Shown here in pieces: positions 54,501 to 62,606 of a stretch of 64,000 bases of DNA. Below the pieces are notes generated by a model. The model worked only from the letters and a program-made list of their open reading frames with translations, made no database searches and was not told the DNA's origin. A program made the position numbers and the translations under genes. This stretch comes from Chrysopilus asiliformis (Eukaryota > Arthropoda > Insecta > Diptera > Rhagionidae), in the NCBI GenBank assembly GCA_964034945.1, contig OZ035962.1, positions 53,500,231-53,564,230 of the forward strand, given 5' to 3'. Within the stretch, counting starts at the first letter, position 1, and each line of letters begins with the position of its first letter.

Positions 54501-55770
54501 CCAACGACTGTCGTAGATAATATAAGTCGTTTACTCTGTCAACTATCATCTTCACGTTGCCTTCCTTGTCCTGAACTAGTGCTCTAGTCTTTTGAAAGAT
54601 CACTTCGCAGTCGTTATCGGTAATTTTAGCAACTGAAAGAAGATTTGTACGCAGATCGGGTACGAATAAAGTATTTTTGAGATCTACTGACCTGTTTTTG
54701 GCTCCAATTGAAGTGTGGAGCCTCACTGTCCCCTTTGCCTTCACCTCAGTCGACGCACTGCTTGCCAGATTTAAACGTCCGCGATCGGCAGGAGTCCACG
54801 TGTAAAACTTTTTCTCCTCATGACACAGGTGGGATGTACATCCGCTGTCGAGGCACCAATTGGACGTGGAATTGACGGATTGTGTGTTAAGAGCAGCTTC
54901 TACGCCGACATGCATCCCGAAAAATGATTCGTCAGCTACACTGGCTCTTCCTCGCTGATTTTTCGTCGGACAATCAGCAGCTTTATGGCCGTAGTTGTGA
55001 CATTTACCACACTTGAAGGGAAACTTCTTCTTTGTGTCACTTTTACTTGATTGTTGAGACTGCCTTCCCCGCTGGAATTTCTTCCTCTGCACGTTTCTCA
55101 TTGCAACCATGGCTCCAGATTCACTTTCCTTTGATTTTTGCCGTCTCGCCTCTGCCTCCTCAAAGATTTTGACTTTTAGTGAGTCAGCGCTGGGCAAATC
55201 GTCTCGCGTCTCGATTGCACATCGAAAGTTTTCATAGCTGTCAGGCAGACTATAAAGCAACATAATACTTAAGAGATCCTTATGAATTTTCACATCCATT
55301 GCTTCGAGCTTATCCACAGCGTCGAAGAATTTATTGATGTGTTCTCGGACGTCGTCTCCTTCTGCCATTCTCTGAAGCGTCAATTGTTTCAGAAGTGTTG
55401 CTTTCCTCGCAGGACCTGAAGACGCGTAGATGGTCTCAAGCTTTAACCAAATATCACGGGAAGTGGAACAGCCACGAATTTGTTTCAATTCGGACGGACT
55501 TTTGGACAAAGTTAAATCCGCTTTCGCCTTCTTATCGCTGTTTATCCACGCCGTCAGCGCTGCTAATTTTGTGGCTCGATCAGCGGCTGCACTGTCGGGT
55601 TCTGGCGGCTTGGGAATTTCTCCACTCACGTAGCCCCACGTGTCATTTTTAATTAACAGCGCCTCAACTTGTAGACACCATGTGTCATAATTGTCCTTAC
55701 ACAGCATCTCTAATCGAGTTGAATTAACAGTGCTCATTTGGGCCATTTTATCAACGCACACAGCAATCAA
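51535..55770 (-). CDS. Copia-type gag-pol polyprotein, intact (1411 codons)
   Basis: Single frame from ATG 55770; the ATG at 55746 (MAQMSTVNS) is an equally good start and closer to the usual N-terminus. Gag with CCHC knuckle C254-C257-H262-C267. Protease active site LDSGCTSH (307-314). Integrase zinc residues H443, H448, C476 and C479; catalytic D506, D569 and E605. A basic linker has two AT-hook-like words (GRGRPR about 783-788, RGRP 795-798) after an acidic stretch. RT: VDITTAYLNG (987-996), LNKALYGLKQAGRQW (1047-1061), YVDDVL (1098-1103). RNase H: DSDWG (1262-1266), STEAEY (1301-1306), FNDNRGA (1337-1343). All catalytic residues are present and there are no stops. Copia-like elements encode gag and pol in one frame, as here. 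Confidence 0.95.
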   Translation of the reverse strand: MIAVCVDKMAQMSTVNSTRLEMLCKDNYDTWCLQVEALLIKNDTWGYVSGEIPKPPEPDSAAADRATKLAALTAWINSDKKAKADLTLSKSPSELKQIRGCSTSRDIWLKLETIYASSGPARKATLLKQLTLQRMAEGDDVREHINKFFDAVDKLEAMDVKIHKDLLSIMLLYSLPDSYENFRCAIETRDDLPSADSLKVKIFEEAEARRQKSKESESGAMVAMRNVQRKKFQRGRQSQQSSKSDTKKKFPFKCGKCHNYGHKAADCPTKNQRGRASVADESFFGMHVGVEAALNTQSVNSTSNWCLDSGCTSHLCHEEKKFYTWTPADRGRLNLASSASTEVKAKGTVRLHTSIGAKNRSVDLKNTLFVPDLRTNLLSVAKITDNDCEVIFQKTRALVQDKEGNVKMIVDRVNDLYYLRQSLESAKVVEPERTTKSSIQIWHERLGHLNSCDVLKMMKSEAVNGVNVKGGQLPPCAVCLKGKLSVSPFPDRISRSPELLMIVHSDICDPMRTESNGKGRYFATFIDGYSRWCEVYILKRRSDIFQAFLTYKSLVEKQTGRQIKSLQTDNGREYLSNEFSEFLTSNGIKRRLSAPYTPQQNGVSERKNRTLVEMARCMVLQSRLPTSFWAEAICAANYVRNRCPSKSLDGKTPFELWMRRTPNLKHLQIFGSTAYVLNKESNKDKFAARSTQGVFVGYSEEAKAFRIWMPSERKITITRDVKFLDVIENSHHGEDIVTSSTKCGSTKLLEDEYESDEGNTELAHEHQRSDEENEDETPRYKRGRGRPRILRTGQRGRPNKVHSVTKIANVPRPSSAESSVSNSEANIPNVIVPDNEEDDDVFEPCSSNPEAIAEENPERVAEANLLSDVAGYAFNAEVNFRDALKGSNYGEWKTAIIEEVKSLIKNDTWQLVNPPKDRNIIGCRYVLTNKFSPDGSLARRKARLVAQGFTQQPGVDYVGTFAPVARLESIRLLFALTAKYDLQIHQVDITTAYLNGSLKEDIFMKTPPLLEEVLEEIVQNEPKDNAIARKANSMVQIFRSGNQVCRLNKALYGLKQAGRQWNVKFDSLLRQMGLKPTNANPCVYFAWKNGDILILSIYVDDVLIASKNVKWIMAIKERLRQNLDIKDLGKAKYCLGIEIHQNLDGITISQKGYIRELLRKFNMSEAKSLNIPLQPGARLNKDEDSVGDESRPYRELVGGLMYAATATRPDIAHTVSVLAQFNSCHTDTHWAAAKRVLRYLQGTINYGLRYSNDNRKIRGFVDSDWGRCVVDRTSYTGYAFILSNAAISWKSQKQHTVALSSTEAEYMSITEAMKEAIHLQGFMKELGLRDLEGIVVFNDNRGAKLLAENPVFHQRTKHIDIRHHFVRNVLSRGEISLEHICTDEMPVDILTKALPGPKHHRCLSGLGMQET

Positions 55771-55874
55771 ACAATTCGATTAACTTGGCAAGTAAAACAA
55801 TTTAATTAACCACGCTTTCAATTTACGCTCTGTCACGGTTTTCTCGATCTATCAGAATCCCAGCTAATTATGAA

Positions 55875-55889
55875 TCTGGGCCCATAACC
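55875..55889 (-). promoter_or_regulatory. Primer binding site, initiator tRNA-Met type
   Basis: Directly after the 5' LTR (minus strand) the sequence is GGTTATGGGCCCAGA. This is the copia-type site complementary to an internal part of initiator tRNA-Met. Confidence 0.8.
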
Positions 55890-56131
55890 TGTCGAACGAA
55901 AAGTTTGACCACGAAATTGAAACGCGTGTTAATACTTCAGCAGTTTATAATCGAATGAAAAATAATACAAGAGAATACAGTTGAATAATAATACAATTGA
56001 GTAAGAATTCAAAAGATTACAGAAAAGAGAATTCAATATAAAAATGTTACAATAATATTACCGTAAACTTAAACAAACTAAAATAGAACAAAGTGCTCGA
56101 AATGACTAAATTAAAATGCAATATTTCAACA
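55890..56131 (-). repeat. 5' LTR of the copia element
   Basis: 242 bp, same sequence as the 3' LTR without the 16-bp duplication. Confidence 0.9.
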
Positions 56132-56136
56132 AATTA

Positions 56137-56759
56137 AAAAACACAGGCCTGTAAATAAAATGTACATTGCATGTAAAATTTCTAAAAAAAAAATTAAAAA
56201 CTAACAATTTTCAATTAAGTATTAAACTGTTTGTGATTATTTGTGATCCACTCACAACAAAACTTTTATTGAAGTTCAAATTTTTATTGAACCCTTAAGA
56301 GGTTTCGGTATGTAATTCCAAAAATCAAAATATCGAATTTCAAAGTCCCGAATTTTAAAATCACGTTTCTTCTGCTATTTGACGCAAAATGTTGTACGAT
56401 CCTTATAAATTATTAATCCTTTTTAATTTTGCCTTTTCAGAACAGTTAATTAAAAGGTATTAAAAATTCGGGATTTTTATTTTTTAAAGTTCATAAGATT
56501 TAATTGTTAATTGTACTAGTAGTGATTGATCAAACCATTAACAATCAATTGTTAATTGTGAAAAATACAATTAACAATTAATTAATTGTTAATTGTGAAA
56601 GATACAATTAACAATTAATTAATTGTCAATTGCAGAATTTACAATTACAATTGATTAATTGTTAATTGTCAATTGCAATTAAAAATAAAATTTTAATCGT
56701 TAATTGTTAATTGCTCTGACAATTACATTTTGCCCAACACTCGTGTCATCTGATGAAAT
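56137..56759. other. AT-rich flank and right part of the AATTGTTAATT simple repeat
   Basis: 56137-56480 has nothing recognisable. 56500-56725 consists of degenerate AATTGTTAATT/AATTAACAATT words, ending at TTTTGCCCAACACT (56726-56743). Confidence 0.5.
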
Positions 56760-57140
56760 TCAGTGTGCAGGGTGAATGATGAAATTGGTTTTGTGTTTTC
56801 TGACAAGACGAGAAAATTTAATGTTTGGTGAAAATTCTGATAAATTATCATTGATTTGAAGCTTTGTTTCACGAAATATGGTATTTTTTTTATCAAAAAA
56901 AGGGTTTTCTACACTTCCCTTTTCCAACAATTCTTTAGCTTTTACTAGTGTTTTTTGCAATTTGTATTTTAGTTCGTTACTATATAAGTCGTGGTCGTAT
57001 ATCGAGTCGGGTTTTGGTAAGTTACTTCCATAGGTACGCTTGTCTTTTTACCAAAATATAGTTCAAATGGAGAACTTAGTGCATGCATATCCATGCACTG
57101 AGTTTCGAGATGTGTTGTATGGAAAGCTGTAATATTAGGG
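56760..57140 (-). pseudogene. Gypsy-type integrase C-terminal fragment
   Basis: Minus-strand frames show an integrase end: HLETQCMDMHALSSPFELYF with GKKTSVPMEV (about 57130-57020), then, after a shift, a basic helix KLQKTLVKAKELLEKG and a C-terminal domain-like stretch to the stop at 56760. The catalytic residues lie further upstream and are absent. It may belong to the same family as 62349-62606, which holds the zinc-binding part. Confidence 0.6.
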
Positions 57141-57477
57141 CTATTCACTCTTGATCGTAGATAGTAAAATCGTAGATTGTAATGTAAATCTACGATGGAA
57201 AAGTACAACGAAGCGTGAGCAGCGCTTTACTAGAGGTTGTTGGTTTTGTCGTAAATTTTTGACTCTTTTATTTATTTTCTTTACCTAAATTGTTTAAAGC
57301 ATTTTTTAACTCTTAATTTATACTAAATCATATAAATACTTTAATTTACTTACTTTTCCAATGTCCATTTTAGAGTTGGCACCAAGTTGACATGTCACAA
57401 AACATGTCTTAACCTCACTTTATTAGAATTACGACAAAAACTACTATTTTACCATATCTTCGCGTGTGTTATTAGGT
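57141..57477. other. No gene recognised
   Basis: Contains a short inverted pair around TTTTGTCGTAAA (57256) and TTACGACAAAAACTAC (57430). The latter block, up to TTAGGTGCTTGCAT, recurs inverted near 62208-62250. Confidence 0.4.
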
Positions 57478-58192
57478 GCTTGCATTTCATTTTGACGTGG
57501 ATGCGTCTTGGATTTTGGTTATGGGGGTACAAATTAGAAAATCGGCTTGCTGCCATGATAACAAATTTGCAATCGATGATACTCGATAGTTTGTGGTGAT
57601 ATCCGAAGAGAAACTGTGTTATAAGATGAGGCCTACATTAAAGCATTGTTTAGGGTATTTTGTTATGTTAAACTATGTTCAATTATTTTTTTAAAAATCA
57701 AAATCTAAATTTTCACTGCCGCTGTTATGCTGTGTTTGCTGCTTGTAGTACAGATTTCACATTTATACTCTTTTTATGCTCCTCCTTTGTGTGTGTTGAA
57801 TCTGATGTATTGAATGTCATGTTATTTCGTTCTTTTCGCTCTTAAAAGTTTCGTTCTTAACGGCAAAAGCGTTTGCTGTGGTTTCCGATTCTCGTTCTTG
57901 GGAACGAAAATGATTTCTATTTAAGTTTTCGCTTCTTGTTCAAAGCGGTTTGTGAGTCTTGCATAAAAATTAATGAAAGCCTCGAGCGATGGCTGTTGGG
58001 CACGGTATACAAATAGAAGGTAATATCTTCCGAGTGTCCAAAATGGTATTCTACTGCGCATGTACGTCACGTGAATTACACATTTTTGACAGCTGGCCCA
58101 TTTTGTATGGAAATTTTTTGTTGTTCGAACGAAGTTCGGTGTTTTTTTTAATATTTGTGTTTTAAAACTTGACTTGATATAAAAAAACCGAT

Positions 58193-58704
58193 ATGGCTAT
58201 TTGTTCGGTGTTTGGTTGTGGCACAAACAATAATAAGCGTAGAAAAAAAACCGCAGAAATCAGGAAATCAGTCAAGTGAAACTTTTTAGATTTCCAAAAG
58301 ACCCAAAAGTAGCCAAAGTGTAGATCGAGAAATGTGGCAAAAAAGATAAAAAAAATCCCAGTACGGCATACATGTGTTCAAGACATTTCACTGAAGACCA
58401 CTACGCACAAAATTTGAAGCATAAGCTACTAAATTATTCTCCCAGGAACTCGAAGAAGTTGAAATCTGATGCCATCCCAACCGAAAATCTCCCATCAAGT
58501 TCCACTTCAGCTCCACAAACGGCGTCAACATGAAAACGAGCAGAAAGAGCTCAAAGAAAGGAGCGCCAGGATATTGTTGCAGACCTTTTGGCATTAAATG
58601 ATTTAAGTGAAACTGAAGCCATAAATGGACTTGAAAATACGAACATAAGTGCTGTTACACAAATAACAACAAAGGAAGAAAAATCATGTAACACTGACCC
58701 ATTG
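58193..58704 (+). pseudogene. THAP domain exon of the P-type transposase
   Basis: ATG at 58193 begins MAICSVFGCGTNNNKRRKK, with the first two Cys of the THAP C2CH zinc site. After a frame change near 58278 come FRFPKDP, an in-frame TAG at 58322 where Trp is expected (IEKCGKK follows), and YMCSRHFTEDHYA with the last Cys and His. A Ser/Thr-rich linker follows, then another shift. THAP binds the element ends in P transposases. A donor-like GAAGTAAGT is at 58706-58714. Confidence 0.8.
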
Positions 58705-58766
58705 AAGTAAGTAATTTTTGAATTGATTATAATACATTTATAGCATTGTAATGTGACATATTTTCA

Positions 58767-59141
58767 GATGCTGTGAGCAAAAGTGTTTATCCCGTGGAAG
58801 AACTCAAAAATATGCTTAAAATTTCATCTGAGGAAAACTCCAGACTGAAGAAAGAAAATTATAGGATGCAACAGGAAAACAACGCAATCGCCAAATTGTT
58901 CACAGCAGATCAGAGAAAGAAAATGCAAAAGGGATATGGAAGGATCCAATGGACTGCAGACGATATTGCGAAAGGCATTTCAGTCTACTCTAATGGCCCG
59001 AAAGCTTATCACATGTTGCTGAAAATAGGTTTTCCATTCCCAGCAGTATCTACGCTGAAAACTTGGGCAGCAAAACTTGATATTCGGCCGGGATACCTGA
59101 AAATCGTTTCAAATTTAATGCAGAATGAGAGTGGAAAATGA
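58767..59141 (+). pseudogene. P-type transposase second exon: coiled coil and helix-turn-helix
   Basis: Follows an intron-like gap (GTAAGT at 58709, TTTTCAG at 58761-58767). The frame holds a leucine-zipper-like segment (EELKNMLKISSEENSRLKKE) and then the THAP9/P-element HTH region: RIQWTADDIAKGISVYS, PFPAVSTLKTWAAKLDIRPG. It stops at 59139-59141, before the GTP-binding and RNase-H-like catalytic parts. The layout THAP + zipper + HTH resembles P-element repressor proteins, although the THAP exon is disrupted here. Confidence 0.8.
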
Positions 59142-59504
59142 AAAACTATGTGGGAAAACAAAATCTCTCAAAAGAAAATTAAATAAAACATGCAATTGAA
59201 TTAATTAAATTGTTTTTATTTCATTTGTTTTTATTTCACAGCTTTAAAATCAAATAGTACACCATTTACACCTTATTTTATTGGCCAGGGAAGTAATTTC
59301 ACTAGGTTTTCTTATGTATCTGCTAGAAAAGTGTAATTCACGTGACGTCATTGTGAAAGAAAGAGAGAGAATGAAACATGCGCAATGTCTTACCTTGTGT
59401 TATTATACCGTGGCTGTTGGGTATGACACACACACACTTATAAGTATGTATTTTACTACTGAGAGAACGATATTTCGCTGCCTTCATTAAAGTTCTGCTC
59501 AGGG

Positions 59505-59620
59505 TTGTGACTTTTGATTTTCGAAATCGTAGTAAATCGGCCGAAAAATTGTAGTAGAATCGATAAAATAGTAATAAAATGTAAAACCTTCGTCATCATA
59601 TATATAACTAATTTGAACGA
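59505..59620 (-). repeat. Dispersed repeat end, inverse of 50860-50975
   Basis: CAGGGTTGTGACTTTTGATT (59499-59518) starts a block of about 110 bp whose inverse lies at 50860-50975. CAGGG start and inverted distribution suggest a hAT-type end. Confidence 0.5.
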
Positions 59621-59699
59621 AAGACTAGAAATGGGAGTGTTTTGAACACTGTATGTATGATATTTATTTCATACTTCTCTTATCATAAACCAATTATAA

Positions 59700-59965
59700 A
59701 TAAAATTATTATACCCGTATGGTGAAACCGAATATCTCAAAAACGGTGCATCTTATCAAAAAAGTGCAAGAACAAAAGTTATTTAGGATATGATTCTACA
59801 TCAAATTCCCATACATCAATATCCGATTGGAAGAAATTAAAAAAAAATCTTATTGAAAAGATTAATTTCAAAGTGGAATTTTGATACAACTGTTCGCCGT
59901 TCACTTAAATCACCATACGTATTTTCAATAATTGCCAGATTGCCAATTATAGCTTTTGTTATGTT
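59700..59965 (-). repeat. DINE-1/mini-me-like element, copy A7 (internally deleted)
   Basis: Minus strand. Both ends are present (TATACCCGTATGGTGAAACC at 59710 and GCCAGATTGCCAATTATAGC at 59932-59951), but the (GTCY)n half between the hairpin and GAATATCTCAAAAACGG is gone. Confidence 0.7.
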
Positions 59966-59984
59966 TTAAATAAAAATTTGTTTC

Positions 59985-60090
59985 CTTAATTTCCTTTTCA
60001 CTGAAATTTCTTACTTAAATATCTATTGGCGATCGTTGTAGGCGGATCCACGTCTTCTGGTCGTCTCTACGAGACAGACACCTGCTTTTT
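59985..60090. repeat. About 105-bp repeat unit, copy 1
   Basis: Nearly identical to 61408-61517. Contains TTGGCGATCGTTGTAGGCGG and the near-palindrome GTCTCTACGAGAC, ending CAGACACC and a short T-run. No identity assigned. Confidence 0.6.
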
Positions 60091-60091
60091 G

Positions 60092-60800
60092 ACGTGGATA
60101 CGTCTTGGATTTTGGTAATGGGGGTACAAATTAGAAAATCGGCTTGCTGCCATGATAACAAATTTGCAATCGATGAAACTCGATAGTTTGTGGTGATATC
60201 TGAACAAAACCTGTGTTATAAGATGAGGGCTACATTAAAGCATTGTATAGGGTATTTTGTTATGTTAAACTATGTTCAATTATGTATTTAAAAAGCAAAA
60301 TCAAAATTTTTACTCCGCTGTTATGCTGTGTCTGCTGCTTGCAGTACAGATTTCACATGTATACTCTTTTTATGCTTTCTTTGTGTGTATTGAATCTCAT
60401 ATAGAACTTGATTGTTTCTCTTCTCTAAATGGGTTGTTCTGATTCTGGCTATTCATATTATTTCGGTTCAATTCGCTTTGGAGGAATTGAAAAAAATTGA
60501 AAATAAAAATCACTCTCGAGAAAACGAAATTCAGAATTTCAGTAAAACGCTCCAAAGAACGAGAAAATATTATGGTTTTAATTTGCTTTGAGAACACAAC
60601 TTTAATGCTGGGACCGAGATATCGCTCTCTTACTAATGAAATGCATACTTATATGTGTGTGTGCATCATACCCAACAGCAGCCATCGCTCGAACCTTTCA
60701 TTCATTTTTATGCAAAGCATGCAAACCGCTTTGAACAAGAGCGGAAAACTTCAAGAGAAACAATTTCGATCTTAACTTGGGGGGAGAAGGAAAAATGTGC
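60092..60800. repeat. Dispersed repeat E, copy 2
   Basis: 60092-60415 runs in the same direction as copy 1 (from GACGTGGATACGTCTTGG). 60420-60790 is related in inverted orientation (CCAGCCATCGCTCG-like block near 60680, TTTATGCAAAGCATGCAAAC). No gene. The 66-92 codon frames are incidental. Confidence 0.55.
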
Positions 60801-60808
60801 ATCGATCG

Positions 60809-61044
60809 CATGGCCGAATTAAACACAGGTCCGCTGGTTGCTTTTTAACAGCCACCATTTTGCTACGTCATTGGCAAGAAATATCGGTGCATTCTTTCTA
60901 ATGTTGATTGTGTGTGCGCTAATTTCAATAATATTTCATATAAAAAGGGAAAATTCCCATTGAATCGTATAAGAATTTCTTGCCGATGACGTCAGAGCCA
61001 GAAGCAACTGAGCTGTCAAACAGACCTTGTATAATTCGGCCATG
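60809..61044. mobile_element. TIR element, family D copy 2 (possible P-type MITE)
   Basis: CATGGCCGAATTAAACACAG to TATAATTCGGCCATG. Its body is the uninterrupted version of 23090-23601. No target duplication is obvious here. Confidence 0.7.
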
Positions 61045-61137
61045 GTTTTGAACACTGTTTTTAGTTGCTCTAAATTGAAATTGCTTCGTTGCTTTTATCG
61101 TGTAATTTTATTTTATTTTTTTTTGTTTTTTATCTAT

Positions 61138-61300
61138 GGGCGTTTTCATAAATTCAAGTTCTGCAAATAACACAAAAGATTTTTCTTAATAAATAACCCA
61201 GTTTATGTTATTTGTTTAGTTTACTTGTTATTCGTTTAGTTTACGAAGAAAATGTTTTGTGCAATTTGCGTAAGTTCCGAGTACATTTATGAAAATGCCC
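61138..61300. mobile_element. 163-bp MITE (family K) with TAT duplication
   Basis: GGGCGTTTTCATAAATTC at the left is mirrored by ATTTATGAAAATGCCC at the right, with TAT on both sides (61135-61137, 61301-61303). A 3-bp duplication and GGGC start recall PIF/Harbinger. Related to 62727-63356. Confidence 0.65.
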
Positions 61301-61407
61301 TATTAAACATTGTTCATAGTGTTGCAAGTGAAATTTGAGTTTTAGGTACAAGATGCCAAAATTCACCAAACGGAAAGTCAAATCCCGTACCATTACGGTC
61401 AATCAAA

Positions 61408-61517
61408 TTGTTTCTTTAGTTTCCTTTTCACTAAAATTTCTTACTTAAAAATCTATTGGCGATCGTTGTAGGCGGATCCACGTCTTCTGACCGTCTCTAC
61501 GAGACAGACACCTTGCT
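61408..61517. repeat. About 105-bp repeat unit, copy 2
   Basis: See 59985-60090. It directly precedes the mariner relic. Confidence 0.6.
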
Positions 61518-61566
61518 TTTTTCACTTTAAAAAGGCATTTATTGAGAAAAATTGCTACAATATATA

Positions 61567-62068
61567 TTAAACAAAATATTTTCCATCATTTTCTACAATA
61601 TTTTCCATCATTTCCCATCTTTCTAACAACATGGCGATACCGTGTCGAAAGAACGATGTTGGTTTGGCAGCGACCCAAATATCGACCCATTTTCGCACTT
61701 CTTCAGTATTTCGAAACCGTGTGCCAGCCAAGCCATGCTGCATCGATCTGAACAAGTGGTAATCAGAAGGCGCTATGTCTGGTGAGTACGCTGGGTGCGG
61801 CAGAACTTCCCATTCGAGCTGCAACAGTGCATCCTTCACAACTCTTGCAATATGTGGCCGAGCCACAATATCAAAATCAATTTTTTTTTTAAATTTTGAT
61901 ATCAAAATCACCACTTTTAAATCGTTGAAACCAAAACCGACAATTGGGATATGACGGAGCAGCATCACCATAAGTTTCTGAAAGTGTTTGATGGGCTTCG
62001 GCAGCAGATTTCTTCAAATCAAACAACAAAAGTAATGAATGTCGAAAATGCAATTTTGAGGATTCCAT
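61567..62068 (-). pseudogene. Mariner transposase, internally deleted (second copy)
   Basis: Minus strand, ATG at 62068-62066. The N-terminal HTH (FRHSLLLLFDLKKSAAEAHQ, WFQRFKSGDFDIK) is followed by a stop and frame change, then the C-terminal catalytic part ARPHIARVVKDALLQ, LPHPAYSPDIAPSDYHLF (third Asp) and the tail to the stop at 61567. About half the protein, including the first two Asp residues, is missing. The deletion is flanked by TGATTTTGATAT repeats (about 61890 and 61912). Sequence differs from the mariner at 32445, so it is a separate lineage. TIRs were not found. Confidence 0.85.
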
Positions 62069-62348
62069 GATTAGCGTCTGTATTTATTGAATAACTCAAT
62101 AATACTAAATGGAAAACTGTTTTTTTAAACCATCGACAGTTAGGTTAGGTTGTTTAACATTGATACTTCACAATTTTGACCAATAGATATCGCTGATCAA
62201 AATACATGCAAGCACCTAATAGATTGTAGTTTTTGTCGTAAAAAAATTTATATGGAGAACTGTCAAAAACTGCTCTTGCTACTGTAGCTGTCTCATTATT
62301 TGGTATTGGGGTTGTTATAACATTAATAGATGGAACAACGGTATCTAT
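62069..62348. other. No gene recognised
   Basis: AT-rich. GGTTAGGTTGTT at 62142 and a block shared (inverted) with 57430-57490 are the only notable items. Confidence 0.4.
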
Positions 62349-62606
62349 TTACACAATATCGAATGCTTGTGCAGGTGTTGTTATCTCAAAAATCTCTTTT
62401 TGGTGCTTCTGGTGCTTATTTTTGGCACATATTTCACATTTTTCTACAAATTTAGCAATGGTTTTCTTCATGTTTTTCAATTTGAAAATTTCTTTTAATT
62501 TCTCGTACATCTTACTTTGTCCAACGTGTCCTGCTTTTGGTATATTGTGGATACGTCTTGGATTTTGGTTATGGGGGTACAAATTAGAAAATCGGCTTGC
62601 CGCCAT
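62349..62606 (-). pseudogene. Gypsy-type integrase zinc-binding fragment
   Basis: The minus-strand frame contains the HHCC module (IPKAGHVGQSKMYEKLKEIF ... FVEKCEICAKNKHQK) and the start of the core. The first ~25 codons up to HNQNPRR belong to repeat E sequence. It stops before any catalytic Asp. Confidence 0.75.

Larger units (their letters stand above)
51255..56131 (-). mobile_element. Full-length copia-type LTR retrotransposon
   Basis: LTRs 55890-56131 (5', 242 bp) and 51255-51512 (3', 258 bp) on the minus strand, ends TGTTGAAAT...TTCGACA. They appear identical except for a 16-bp tandem duplication in the 3' LTR. AATTA flanks both sides (51250-51254, 56132-56136), a 5-bp target duplication. 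One uninterrupted polyprotein gene lies between them. This is a recent and possibly still competent insertion. Confidence 0.95.
58001..59412 (+). mobile_element. Short P-superfamily element (THAP transposase remnant)
   Basis: Left end CACGGTATACAAATAGAAGG and right end, inverted, ACGGTATAATAACACAAGG, both leading to AAGGTAA. GGCTGTTGGG occurs on both sides (57991-58000 and 59413-59422), a 10-bp direct repeat where P elements normally make 8 bp. Other copies of repeat E lack this segment, which confirms it as an insertion. It encodes THAP and helix-turn-helix regions only. Confidence 0.8.
57478..59510 (+). repeat. Dispersed repeat E, copy 1, split by a P-type element
   Basis: Shared order with copies 2 (60092-60800, part inverted) and 3 (62545-63760): GCGTCTTGGATTTTGGTTAT, TTGCAATCGATGATACTCGA, TTAAACTATGTTCAATTA, TGCTGTGTTTGCTGCTTG, GTTTTCGCTTCTTGTTCAAA and GAGAGAACGATATTTCGCT. 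The P-type insertion sits between 58000 and 59413. The first segment is integrase-derived (it matches 62349-62606 on the minus strand), so the family probably descends from an LTR element. Confidence 0.65.

Noticed and set aside
54251..55652. Plus-strand frames of 67-95 codons across the copia polyprotein
   Set aside because: They are antisense shadows of the intact minus-strand gag-pol frame.
57387..57599. Plus-strand 70-codon frame (repeated at 62422-62649) as a conserved gene
   Set aside because: The shared part is antisense to an integrase fragment within repeat E, so conservation reflects the repeat.
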